Made by a program: the position numbers and the translations under genes
Notes under the pieces: generated by a model
Databases searched by the model: none
What the model was told of the DNA's origin: nothing
Seen by the model: the letters and a program-made list of their open reading frames with translations, nothing else
Shown: piece after piece, positions 49,049 to 61,086 of the stretch
Numbering within the stretch: the stretch's first letter is position 1
Layout: every line of letters starts with the position of its first letter
Origin: Pseudisothecium myosuroides
Taxonomy: Eukaryota > Streptophyta > Bryopsida > Hypnales > Lembophyllaceae
Reading direction: 5' to 3'
Assembly (NCBI GenBank): GCA_951799445.1
Contig: OX637296.1
Span: 4,402,001 to 4,466,000 of the forward strand
Length of the DNA: 64,000 nucleotides

Positions 49049-49612
49049 TAACCCCTAAAGGACCAAGGGGTTATCCAAATTTCCAAAATTAGGAAGTTCT
49101 ATTAAAAAATGCAACTTAAAACAATATTTTAATGATGACTTTCAAATGATAGTTGTAAAATATGATTTATAGATCACATCCATACAATTAGATCAACAAA
49201 TACACAAACCAATCATTTACAATAAAATTTGAAGCTAGAAATTGAAAATTCCTTCTAATGTCAATTGTAGATTGAGTACTCATGATTTTTACAAGAATTT
49301 TTTTTCTATATGTTCAAAATATTAAGTCCTAGTCATCTTAATTTTTGAAGATTTTTATTTTTTGATTCAAGTTGTTTTTAAAGGGTCATTTTCTGAACTG
49401 AAAAAGTTACTTTTTGAGGCTAAATATATCGATACCTTTTGAATTATAGAATATTTGCAAAGCAAAATCTTCATAATTTATATAGTATAAATGTTAGAGA
49501 ACTAATATAAGAATCTTCAAAAAAATTGATGGATGAAAAAACACGTTTCAATGAATTTAGGATGTGTTTCCATTTATTTGTAGTTCAAAATCTGCACTCA
49601 TTAAGGGGTTAA
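49049..49612. repeat. Short TTAACCCC-ended element (E8) nested in an E5 relic
   Basis: Starts TTAACCCCTAAAGGACC, ends CATTAAGGGGTTAA. Flanking sequence on the left (48595-49048) belongs to a truncated E5-type copy, so E8 probably inserted into it. Confidence 0.6.
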
Positions 49613-49665
49613 AGTGAAAGAAAAAAAAAACGTCCATATATCTAGCCCTAATGAGTAGACTTCCA

Positions 49666-50885
49666 TTAACCCCTAGGCTAATAAGCCAAGAAGGTGTAGT
49701 TTTAAAAATAGCCAAAATTGCAAAGAACTTAAGCAATTTGTTTACTCATTTATTTTTCTTCAGATCAAATAGAATGTAGTAACCGTAAGATCTTGAAATG
49801 TCACATTAAAATAGGGGTAGTCAAACCTTCTTCACCCGGCACCAAAATCTGGAGAATAAGTATGGTTGGCAGAGAAAACAGGAGCCAATGAGGAGTGATG
49901 CCTGGTGAAGAAGGTGTGACCGCCCCTTTCAGGCTATCTAGTATGGAGAACGAAAACATGGAGAATCAACTTAACTTGAGGTAATCGAAAGCCACCGAAA
50001 GCCATGGCCTCCAGCTCCGTTGAAGTCGGTAGCTGCGGTGAAATCGACAACGACGGTGAAAATTGTACACACGAGGTGAAATGATGGAGAGCAAAATTAC
50101 CGAAATTGGCTCGCGAAGGCCTCGCAACGGTCAAAATCCACCTCCGGAGGAGAAGAATGAACTCTGCGAGGCTTTCGCACGATAAGTTTCTTCCACTTGA
50201 AACAAGCGTCGGAAACCTAATGGGGAGCCGCCACGTCTCACTTCGCATAAGAAGTTTCGAGCAGTGAAGAAGGTTTGACTATCCCTATTGAGAATGACCA
50301 CCTCAAAAAAATTGAGATTATTTCAGTGCACAAAGTAATAGATATTTTGGTTTGTAGTTTTATTTGGATCAATGGAAAAACAGGGCTACGTGCTTTGAAG
50401 GAGCATATCTTAGTGATAATATATTTTGAAATTTTGAAATTTTGATGCTCATTGAAAGATAAGAGAGTTGAAAATGCTCATCTAAAATTTTACAACATTC
50501 TAAGCATTTTTCAATTCATAGTAGAAAACAAAAAATGGGCACACTTGCAGTCTTCTCATTGTGATCCTTGAATCTATCCTTTTTGAGATGGATTTGTTCT
50601 TTTTGAGGTGGGCAGCAATTGCATTGGTTGGCTCACTTTTCAATCCATATTTAAATTGAATCCAAAAAAATGAGCTTTGAACTATACTACCCACTTAACT
50701 TAAAAAAATTCCACAAGGTGGAGTGTAACTTGGAATTTGATGAAACTACCACCATTAGATTTATAATGCAATGTAATTTATAAATTTTATTTTTATTTTT
50801 AAAAAACTCAAAAATTTGAGAACAGGCAGCTCAAGAAAGAGGGGTAGCAACCAGAAAAATGAATGCTTGGGTCATTAGGGGTTAA
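49666..50885. repeat. TTAACCCC-ended element (E9) with internal TIR insertion
   Basis: Starts TTAACCCCTAGGCTAATAAG, ends TCATTAGGGGTTAA. About 480 bp of different composition is inserted at 49811-50289. Confidence 0.65.
49811..50289. mobile_element. TIR element with GC-rich, gene-like interior
   Basis: Inverted ends GGTAGTCAAACCTTCTTCAC and GTGAAGAAGGTTTGACTATC, about 25 bp in all. The interior (49920-50250) is clearly GC-richer, with short open frames on both strands (104 codons minus, 49934-50248), suggesting captured gene sequence. No protein recognised. Confidence 0.75.
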
Positions 50886-51138
50886 GCCATATCCCCCACA
50901 TTGCAATTAAACCATTTCCATACTCAATTGCAATCGGTTGACTGCTAATATTTCTAGATTTTGGTTTGGGAACCAAGCTTTGTGACACTTTAAGTGGCCA
51001 AGGAAATTCCACTTTGAAAATTCATAGAAATTACATGTCTTGTCCAAATTTTTATTTTTTTTTAAATTCATGATTTTCAATCATTAATACTATAAAAAAT
51101 GATTTTTTCCCTAAAAAAAGTGCCTCCAATTGCAGGAA
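50886..51138. repeat. Fragment of the TGCCTCCAA repeat body
   Basis: 51040-51130 is an inverted relative of 8590-8690 and 19725-19820. It is interrupted by the element starting at 51139. Confidence 0.5.
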
Positions 51139-53076
51139 CTAAATGGTCCATTTCAAAAGTGGGACCGCTCTAATGTGGCGCGCGGGCTAGACCACGACGC
51201 CCGACCAGGTCACCAGGACCCTCTGGCTTGGCTAGCTAATAGCACAAAGCACTCTAATCGGCATCATAACTTGCTCTCGACTGCAAACTCGAGTGCAAGA
51301 TTGCAACCCCGACAGCACCTCTTTTGTACGTTCATGGATGTTAAACCTCGACACAATGTCTAATGCCCCTCACAACATGATGCCTCAAAGAAAAACAAAG
51401 TTAATGTTTTGCATGTTGCCACGATGATTGCTTTGTCTTGTTGTTGGTTCTTCATGCAAGGCTTCAATCCAATCAGTTCTTTGCGTTTTTGTTGCTTGGT
51501 TTGTGTTGCGGGAGCAAAGGAGTATTTTGGGATTTTTTCCTATGCTTCACTTATGTTGCATGAAGCCGCCAGCCTTTGCATTTACGGTTTAGGGTTTAGT
51601 TTTATTTGTTGTTGCCATTGTACATTGCTCTTGTTGTCTTTGCCTTGGCCTCTATGCCATGTTGCACCTCCTCCGCGCCTCCTTTGTGTGCTTTTGTGTT
51701 TAGTAGAGGTTATTAGCTCGTCGTGTAGGTATTTGTGGTTGATGGTTTAGAAATTAGGGTTCAGTGCTTCTGTTTTTGTCTTGGTCTTTGAGGATAAACT
51801 TGTTGCTTTATGCCGCTCCCCTTTTGTGTCTCCTTTACGCTTCCTCAATGCCGCCTAAACAGCCTCTTGCGCCGACTTCACTGTCCTCATCTTTGTAGTC
51901 TACCATTTGAGTCTAGGATCGCCTGTCATTGCTTATACAATTTAGAGTTCTTTTCCATTATGGCACAATTATCTACATCTGATTTCAAGTTCAAGATGGA
52001 AGAAGAAGAGTCGAGCAACCAAAACGTGACAAAGGCAGCAAAGATAGCAACCCCATAGACAATGAGGTGTAGGACAGGGTTCTGGACGATGTCTTGTAGT
52101 GCCTCAATGAAATTTGTCTCCCTCTTTGGATTGTAAGGTTCATCAAGATTCAACTTCTCTTCTTTAAATTCAGATGATTCAAAAGCGTCATCCATGGCCA
52201 TTGAGCACCTTGAACACAATGTTGTAAAGTGGCCCAGAAATGAAGAGCACTATGAAAGAAAAATTAAGCATTGTGATGGACAAGCTGAAAGAGCGTTGTG
52301 TACCTTCAACTCTCCTAACTGGTCAAGCAATACAGTTCGATCTCTAATTCGTAAAGCATGTGGAAGACATGGAATACATTCTATTGTGTGAATCTACAAA
52401 CAACAAAGTGTTTATTATACAAAGACAAACACAACTTGTAACCACACAAGTGAAGAAGAGCAATGCAACATTGTCCTAAGCCTCATTGCAATCTCCACAT
52501 GTAACTCAAAAGTTGAGTTGCTCCAAAAACAATGGTGGATACAAGAAGTGCACAAAACCCTTCTCAAACTCCACATTGCCACCATATACCCTAATGCAAT
52601 TGGGGAGTCTTATACACATGAAAAATGAGGATAGTTTGAATTTGAAATGCAACAAAGACGCTTGTTTCCAATAGTGTATTTCTACAAGTTGCGGAACAAA
52701 TCCAAGCCCTAAAATCACTGCTATGAACAAATCTAAACCCTAAAGTAGTCAATTGTCCATTCTAAAAGCAAACCTTCTAGTCCTTGTTCAATTGTAGTAC
52801 ATGGCGACATACAAGACATTCACTTCGTTTCTCCTTTAGGCATCCTGTTGGGAGGGGCACAAAACATAGCGTCAAGGGTTAACATTCGTGGATAGACGAA
52901 GGAACCGCCGTCGGGGTCGCAATTGTGCACCTGGGTCCATAGGTAGAAGTAGATTCCAATGTCGGGTCAGGCACTTCATGCTACGGGGCCAGCTAGGCCG
53001 TAGGGTTGTGGCCGGGCACCATGGTCCATCCCACGTGTCATGTTGGAGTGAATCCACTTCAAATGGACCATTTATT
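51139..53076. mobile_element. 1.94-kb TIR element carrying a 91-codon gene-like frame
   Basis: Ends TAAATGGTCCATTTCAA and (complement) TTGAATGGACC-type TCAAATGGACCATTTA; subterminal GC-rich inverted similarity continues for about 50 bp (GACCACGACGCCCG against CGGGCACCATGGTC). Host-repeat sequence TGCCTCCAATTGCAGGA before it and TGCCTTCCAACTGTGCTGGA after it look like a duplicated host segment. Contains the minus-strand frame 51926-52201. No transposase seen. Confidence 0.65.
51926..52201 (-). CDS. Possible 91-aa single-pass membrane protein or captured gene fragment
   Basis: An open frame from ATG 52201 (two further in-frame starts nearby) to 51926. The N-terminal 40 residues are acidic and polar (FESSEFKEEKLNLDEPYNPK). 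A region at about 42-68 (IVQNPVLHLIVYGVAIFAAFVTFWLLD) is a convincing membrane helix preceded by an amphipathic ALQDI stretch, and a serine-rich polar tail follows. Amino-acid use is that of a real protein rather than AT-rich noise. I do not recognise it. It lies inside a 1.9-kb TIR element (51139-53076), so it may be a gene piece captured by the transposon; no splice-linked neighbours are evident. Confidence 0.35.
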   Translation of the reverse strand: MAMDDAFESSEFKEEKLNLDEPYNPKRETNFIEALQDIVQNPVLHLIVYGVAIFAAFVTFWLLDSSSSILNLKSDVDNCAIMEKNSKLYKQ

Positions 53077-53160
53077 GTCTTGCCTTCCAACTGTGCTGGA
53101 TAACTTATTTAGGTAGCATTGTTTCTCAGTCTAGCATGCAGAAATTGCATAAATTCTTCT

Positions 53161-53390
53161 TTAACCCATAAACAGCACAACAAACGTTTGGTGTCCAATG
53201 GATGGCAAGGAATCCTTTTGTGTAGGACAGAAGTGCAACTAATCATCCTCGAAATTTTGTGTGAAGAGGGGAGGTCTTCTACAGAAGCTTGACTTCCAAT
53301 GAGTGTTTTTGCAATTTTTTAAGCCAATGATTCACACGGTTTTGCAAAAGGATGATTTCGAGGTTCACCCCTTCGTCCTTTAAGGGTTAA
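53161..53390. repeat. Short GGGTTAA-ended element, reverse orientation
   Basis: Starts TTAACCCATAAACAGC and ends GTCCTTTAAGGGTTAA. Reverse complement of the body at 35638-36079. 230 bp. Confidence 0.75.
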
Positions 53391-56300
53391 ACAAAGTTTT
53401 CGCTGCACTCAGTTGAGTCCGAACAGGCGAACATGTTCCCATACTGAAATTATACGAAACAGATTGGGACATCTACAGTGCAAGCGTTGGACAGCTTGCA
53501 TTGCTGGGAGCAGGCCACGTACCCACCCGTGTGGCTCATCACATTATTAATCCTTTATTGCCTCGGGACTCAGAATAGAAGCAGCCATTATTAGGAGACC
53601 ATTCCATGTGTGGATCCAGTGATCCACATGGACTTTAGAGCACTTATTTTGGGAGCAAATTATTAAAAACGTAAAATATTTGGAGTGGCATATTTTAAGT
53701 GGTTCGTAATATTTCACTCAAGAAAACTTTAAAATTTGTAAAATTCTTGCTATAAAGAAATTCTACAAAGAGGTTCTCCATTCTACTTACTCAAGAATTT
53801 GGAGAAAAAAATTCTTGTATTAATTACGGTTTTGTTTTCAAAAAATTAATTCATGGTTAGTAAAAAAATAAGTTTTTTAATGTAAAAAATAAAAAATAAA
53901 ATAGTACAAAATAATTAATAAAATAAAAAGTTGAAATTAATAAAAATATTCTTGTATTAAATATTTACCTCTTGTGAATTCTTGAATTCTTGTATTGAGT
54001 GTGTTATTTGTACCTCAATATCTTTACATTTTTTTAAAAATTAATTCTTCATTGTATTAAAGAAATTTCAGAATTTTGAAGTATATATTGTATTTGATAT
54101 GAATTTTCTTCACTCTTATCTGATAAAATCAAGGGAATTTCAAATTTCGCAAAAATGATTGAAAATTTTATGACTTATACAAAATATGTGATTCCATCTC
54201 TGAAAATAAAATCGAACTATTTCCAATCATATTTGGTGGAAGAATAGAGCATATAAAGCAAGGAATAATAAGGTGGTTCAAATGGTCATAGGCAGTTGTT
54301 GATGTGTGCCACTATAGACTTGAAGAATCAAAATATCTTATAAGTCCTAAAAACTCAATCTAAAGATGAAAGTGGTTAGAAAAAACTTAAACTTTATATA
54401 TATAGAACTAAGGTTCGTCATAACATGAGATTACAAAAATTCTTTCTCAATTCTATTGTCAGGTTTCCATTTAATTCTTCTTAGGGTGGACTTCTATGCA
54501 TCAAGAATGCTCAAACCTTACATAATAGACCCAAAGAAAATCAAAATTGTACATAGATATGCGTAGTGGTTTTAAAAGAAGAACTAAAATTGTTGGTTAA
54601 CAAAATTTTCAAGTGAGGCTTTTGAAATGAAGGAGAGTCTAGTGTTGGTATTTTATACACCTAGAGACAATAGTTTGAAAATTCAAAGCTTATTCACGTA
54701 GTATCCAAATAATGCATGGTAAAATGCCTTGGAATCTTCTTTTGGTTGACAACAAGATTTATTTAAAAATTATATTTAATAATAATAACTATTCTCATTT
54801 GTGATTAATAAGAAATATTGCTAAATGCACCTCTACTTTAGCTTTGTGAACAATTCTATATGATTTTCAAGACATTAGCTCTCTCCCTACTTCCTAGTTT
54901 GCTTGACTTGAGTTTGGATTTGCCTCTGGTGGCGCTTTGGTGCTCTCGGTCCTTAGGCTTTTAGGCTGTGAAGTAGGGTTAAGGAAAAAAAGTTGATATT
55001 GGGTTAGAAATTGCAAAAAATAAAAGATGTTGCTGAGGATTTTTCCCTTGGTTCGCTATATTGTTTCCTCTGTCAATGGAAATTGTTCGTGTGTTCAAGA
55101 AAAATAAATAAAAATTCTATATGATTTATTTATATGGTTCTTGGATATTTTTTAAGGCACATAAGAGAGTTACATGTTGCTAAACCATGAAGGACAATTG
55201 CCCCTTAAAATGCAATTCGAAGTTTAAATAGATCTTTTAAATTTTTTGATACTAAATGTACATAAGTTCCTAATCCTCCCAAACAAGAGATAGTTAAAAC
55301 TTTAGGATTTACTACAAGGGACTACCCACAAGTGATTCCCATGCATCTTTGAATTTATTTTGTAGTTCTTTTTCAACCTATAACTATAATCATCCTAAAA
55401 AATATTGGATGCTTTATTCATAAACTTTAAAATATGCTAACACAAATTAAAGAATTATAAATTTTCAAAAAAAATTTGGATGTATTGTGGTAAAATAGTG
55501 CTCAATGCATAAAACAAGTTTCAAAATAATAATTAAACTTAGACCAAATTTTAATTTAATCACATTTCTATGTCAAAATCAACATTCCCTCAAATAGGAA
55601 ACTACAAGACGAGTCATTGAGATTTTTTATAAACATACAGTAAAAAATTCATAATTTTTGAATCTTGTTGAATGAAATCTTATTGATTAAAATATAAATG
55701 TAAAAATATTTAGTTTATAAATGTAGTTTTCTGAGTTTGTAATCTCATAAAAAATAGCATATGGTATTTCATACACTATTCAATATTTTTTCGAACTTGT
55801 AAATTTTTTTGAAGTGAATTTTCTAAAATATATATAGATAAGATCATGACATTTCATACATTACAATTCAAAAATTATGAATGTTATATCAATAAACTAA
55901 GCTACAGAGGAAAGGAGATATTATCTGTGCTTGAAATACCGTAGTATGGGTCCATATATTTATAGGAAAACTTACTTGGTGCACATATTACATGCAAATA
56001 GAACTAAGCTCTACCATTTTAGTTTAGCGCCCTAAGGCCCTTCTTTCTTGTCGCACATTTAAGTGACACTTATTTCCTCAAAGCTCTCTAAAGTGCTCTC
56101 TAAGGCAATTTACTTTTAGTGACACTATAGGTCACAATCTCCTAAATTGCACATGCCACATACCAACAACATTAGGTTCCAATACCATTCACAAAGTCTC
56201 CATTCTCCCACGACTCCCATCACATAACTCCCACAAAACACTAGGCATGCCATTTGATGACATGGAATATAACTTCCATTGATGTCCAAGCGCTTAGTAG

Positions 56301-56713
56301 TGGCACTACTCACCACCGATGCTAACACCCTTGAACAGTACCCGACTCCCCATTGAGCCCAAGCAACCTTACTTTGAGACTAGTCAATTCAATATTATGG
56401 CCTAGCATGGAGCGGGACACCATCAAACCGGTATCAAAAAGTATTTAAGAGCACCACAATGTCATGAAGGCGATGGTGCGGCTCCATTACCAACTCTACC
56501 ATCCATAGCTACTTTGATTCATCTTGGCACCATTTGGGAAGGAGGAAGGAGACCACCCCTCTTTGTGATATATACTAAACATGAATTGGCAAACTACCAC
56601 TCCTATAGGTAGCCAAGACATCCAAGACACACTTCCCTTAAAAAGATACTTAATTCTATATTTTAGCCTCAAAACCAAGCTCTCACTACAAGACTCCTAT
56701 AGGATTTTCAATG
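53391..56713. other. AT-rich intergenic, LINE-like tail near 54860-55110
   Basis: About 54620-54840 holds a partial TAAGGTAACTAC-family body. 54860-55110 is balanced in composition and ends with TCAATGGAAATTGTTCGTG then AAGAAAAATAAATAAAA, like a non-LTR element 3' end. No gene elsewhere. Confidence 0.35.
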
Positions 56714-56829
56714 CAATTTAGGGTGACATGCACCTATTTTTATATTAACAATAACGTCAAGTGTAATATCAAGATGTTATGTTTGACAATATTGTTAATA
56801 TAAAAGCAAGTGGATGTCACCTTAAATTG
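56714..56829. mobile_element. 116-bp foldback hairpin element
   Basis: Arms 56714-56758 and 56785-56829 pair at roughly 38 of 45 positions around a 26-nt loop (AGGGTGACATGCACC against GGATGTCACCTT; TTTTATATTAACAATA against its complement). Confidence 0.7.
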
Positions 56830-59516
56830 CGTAAAAAAAACATGGATTCATAGTTGGGACATTGTCAACTTTGAAGAGTCATCTTTTTTATTCACAACTT
56901 GTATCCTCACGTTCTTGGACCTATAGACAAGTGCTCTCACCATCTTTCCAAGCGTGTAGCAGCATGCTACCCATTTTCTCCCAATCAAAGCGTTACGATG
57001 TGCCATGTTGCTCAGAACTACTCATTTCTCTCATCTAGTCTCTTGCAAGACATGGGAAGTCACCTCAAAGTCCCCCTTGTTCACCAAGGTGGCACATGAA
57101 TGCCTTCAAGTGAATATCATGACATTTTTACTATTGAAGTTGGTTCAATCCTTGGTTCAATCAGTGCATGACTTAAATAGTAGGAGACTTGCTACTAAAA
57201 AAACAAAATTAGATGAATGTAGATGACAATCACACCATTTGAGAAGTATGAAAATAGTGTAGACCACTATATATAGAAAATTCATCTAAAGTATTGAAAA
57301 TTTCAATATATATTGCGACTCACCAGTTTACATATGCTATAATTTCCAAATATTACAAATTATTTTTATAGTTGAAAAATGCACTAATTGAATTTACTTA
57401 TGTAGTAGTTTAATCTTCATGCATTTGTCTGAATAAACCATTCCAACAATCTCCAATCATAGAAACTTGACAATTTTTCACTTTGTCTTTTCCAAAATTC
57501 ATAAAATGATACAAACTCTCTTTTCCAATTTGCCTTTGAAATTGTGGACATGGTTTTATTTTAGTGACACGGGCTTTTCAATTTTGATTAAAAGCAAATA
57601 TAAAGTTTTTTAAAGAATGCTTGACAATATATTCCTTCTTTCTCAGTGGATGAAATAGCTGAAATGCAAAAAAAACTTAAGACAATATCACTCTTTTTTG
57701 AATGACTGTATGTACACCCTTTTAGCCAACATTTTTCTACAATATAAGGCAATTTTCATGGCCAATGATTGACGCCTAATGACTAGTGGGGTTGTAAGTC
57801 ATTAGTCACAAAAAAAAAATTGTACTTTTAGATATTTTAATTAAATTTTAAACATCCATATTTAAAAAATTTCATAACAACTTTAACCCTTCAAGGATGT
57901 TGAGGCCAAAAATAAGGTCGATGGATGCCTTCATTATTCATTGTAGAAACAACAAATGCACCTATTGGTTCAATAATTAGAGCAGTTTGGTGACTACCTT
58001 AGTAATAGAAGCCTATGTCCTTTTGAGGATTAACCAGCAGTTCCTCTCAACAAGGGATTTCCATCTTCTTTGATACTTGAAGGTGAGTATAGGTCAACAT
58101 TGCATCCACTTGTGACAACATGGACTGTGACAATGTATTTCATTAATTTATTGTTGGAGGATGCTTGTTTGTCCAAAAAACAAAGGACCCCCTCAAAATG
58201 GATTAATCCTTACAAGACATTGCAAGTCCTACATGCAAACCTTCTATTATTATAGTATACCTATATTATAGATACCTATATTATAGATACCTATATTATA
58301 GATACCTATATTATAGGTGTTTATGTTATAAGCCCCTTCATTGGTTGTAGGATTTATACTTATATATATATGCTCAAGGCTCACATGCTTGCATTTTCAT
58401 GCTCCCACTGTCCCACACTAACACCGTTGGATCACATGGAACTCGAAAAACATTGTCCGCATAGAGAAGTGGCAACAAACAATACATGAGCAAACACTCA
58501 TTTTGTTTCCTTGCCTTATTAGATTGGTTGCTCTCATTGATTTAGTTGCAAGCCTATTCAATTACTCATGTCCATATCCTAAAATTTCATGCAAGATTCT
58601 CTAGGATACTTTGCCAGGAACAAAATTGTCCTTTAGATAATCCCTCCCATCTATTTAGCAAAAAATAATACGCTCCTAGCATTGAAAGGACCACTGCTTA
58701 GTTTATACAATGTTATTAGTGGTTGGCAGTCTTGTACTATCATATACAATAATCTTACAAATTGCCTATTTGAGCCATTTAAAGAATTTTGTACGATGTA
58801 GATTATAATTGGTATACTTTGGTAAGCATAATTATCATTGCATTTTTACGCAATTCCAATCAAGCATAACAAATTTTAGTTTCAAAATACCAAAATTCTA
58901 TTAATTGGTGAATTATTTAGTTTAATTTTCATGGTTTACATAATAATTCATTGAAAAACATTGGTGATGAATTTTTTAATTTGATCGTGGAGATATATAG
59001 GAAACATCCATAGTTGTGCACATCTTCCCTTGAATGAGCATCTCTAAAAAAGTTTTACAATTCTTTCTATAGAGATTTCAATGTTGGGTTGACAATGTCC
59101 AAATTTTGTAAAATAGGTATCTCTTTATTATAATTAGATTTTTCTATATACTCCTCACATGGAAACTAATTCCGTACATTTCAATATGATTGTACAATTA
59201 CTTTGCCAAAACCTAGTTAATTGATATATAAAAATCTATTTTACAAAGTTTGGTCATACGACACCTTATATTGAATTCTTCATAGATCATAATTTTGTTA
59301 CTTAATGGGTGCTCTTTAATATAAAAGTTGTGCATATAGATGTTCCCTATATATCTATGCAATGGAATTAAAAAAATTCATCATCAATTGTTTTCAATAA
59401 AATATTATATAAAACTTTGAAAATTGACTCTAAAAATTTACCAAAAACGGAATTTTGTTTTTTTGAAAATGAAATTTGGTATGCTTGATTGGGATTGCAT
59501 GAAAATTGAGTGTTAA
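56830..59516. other. AT-rich intergenic, no gene
   Basis: 57880-58035 holds a copy of the GCACCTATTGGT repeat. Nothing else recognised apart from the tandem repeat at 58257. Confidence 0.4.
58257..58316. repeat. Four exact copies of a 15-bp tandem repeat
   Basis: ATACCTATATTATAG repeated four times without change. Confidence 0.95.
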
Positions 59517-60540
59517 TTATCCCCTAAAGTCCCATTGGCCCTACAAGGGTTAAAATACGACTTTGGGTAGGCTCATGCAATCTCAATATTCATTGTAATT
59601 TTTGAAACTTTTTGTAAAGCTAGAAAAATACATAAGCTTTGTGGGAATATAATTTTTTTTTCAATTGTTGCTCAAGAGCAATAGTTATGGCACAATAAGC
59701 CAAAAATGGAGGTTGGCAAGCAACACCAAGAAAAAATCACAAAAAGTCAAAATATTTTTTTGAAATTCTTATCCTAAAATACTATATATTTTTTAGATGT
59801 GAAGCTTTGAATCATTGTATTTGGACTAGTAATGAGAAAGTTATGGACAATCTTGTTTTCCGGCAATCTAACACTACAAGAGAAAGAGGTGAACCTATAT
59901 CATGGGGAATCTTGAGTAAATAGGACTCATGAATCAAAGCTTTTTAGTCAATCTTTTTAGTAAAATTTTACTTAAAAACTTACTTAAAAGACGTTACTTA
60001 AAAGACGTTACTTAAAAGACGTGATGTCTAGGACACTACTTAAAACACCCCTTTCTCTTGTAGTGATAAGCATCTTCTTCAAAGGGTTGTATGCTTGTTA
60101 GAACAATCAAACTATTGGGATTATTGTGTTTTAATTTCATCTTAAAGCTATTAACAATTTAGTTTTTCGTTCAATTTTAGACCTACTTCTACTTAGCAAT
60201 TTTTTAAAGAATGAAAATCAAGTTTGTTTTTTCAAGTTTTTTTCATAGGCTTTCAACTCAATTCTTCAATACAATTTTTTTTAAATTCTACAAATGGCGT
60301 TGAAAGTCATCTAAAATTGCAAAACAACATTCAAATTTTTTTTTCAACTTTGAATGCTAATATCTTCTAATCTCTACGGTCAAACTTCTTAAAAAATTTA
60401 CCACATGATTTGAGACAAGTCAAGTACAAGATCATATGGTTAAATTCCAAGAAATATATTTTTTCTATTTTTGTGGGAGAACTTAGTAGAAATGGTAGTT
60501 TTGAGTGGTTTTTGACAGAAAAATGGCTTTAGGATTTTAA
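59517..60540. repeat. TTAACCCCTAAAG-group element (E6), with nested CACTA MITE
   Basis: Starts TTATCCCCTAAAGTCCC, decayed right end near GGCTTTAGGATTTTAA. Body matches 34395-35302 and is split at 59872-60065. Confidence 0.75.
59872..60065. mobile_element. CACTA-ended MITE, 194 bp
   Basis: Ends CACTACAAGAGAAAGAGGTG and CACCCCTTTCTCTTGTAGTG are inverted repeats of about 18 of 20 bases. The uninterrupted host sequence is seen at about 34726-34740 (GGCAATTTAAGCATC). Flanks CTA/ATA against host TTA are consistent with a decayed 3-bp duplication. The interior has three ACTTAAAAGACGT repeats. Confidence 0.85.
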
Positions 60541-60580
60541 AAGTTATGCAAGATAAAAAATTCCAATTCTTTTTTATACT

Positions 60581-60770
60581 AGAGTTAATCATAAAGTGTA
60601 TGCAAGGTGGGACCAAGAGTCGGAGTTTGAAAAAAGTAGAGGTTGAAATTTGGTGGAGCACCCAAATTGAGGTTTGATGGAGTTGGTGTCACGTTTGTAT
60701 TGTACTATTTTTAGTTAAACCTTCCTTTGACACCAATTCACAAACATATGACAAACTTTACAATAAAAAT
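60581..60770. mobile_element. AGAGTTAAT-ended MITE, copy 2
   Basis: Starts AGAGTTAATCATAAAGTG; body matches 30851-31041 (GGAGCACCCAAATT, TATTTTTAGTTAA). The right end is worn (CTTTACAATAAAAAT). Confidence 0.7.
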
Positions 60771-61086
60771 CATAAAAGACAATCTATTCCTGATCACCCT
60801 TCCATTCTAACAATGTAGGTTGCTCTCTTTCCGTGTAAGAAGAGATGAATAGTAATTAATTATGGCATGGTTCCCGAAAAAAGTTGTGGCACATTATGAT
60901 TGGCTACAAGACTCTCAATACTGCAACCAATCCTCAAGTGGTAGATTTTGCAACCAGCCCTTAGTCAGAAATAGGAAGGTCTATATGACTAGTATGGGTC
61001 GAACATAATCTTCAACTAAAAGATTCACAATAATTATATTTTGAAAAGTAAAAATCTGAAAAATTATAGAAACCTTCTAAACTCTT

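Noticed and set aside
51409..51750. 113-codon Cys/Leu-rich plus frame
   Set aside because: T-rich DNA inside a TIR element gives Cys/Leu/Phe runs; no start context or domain supports it.
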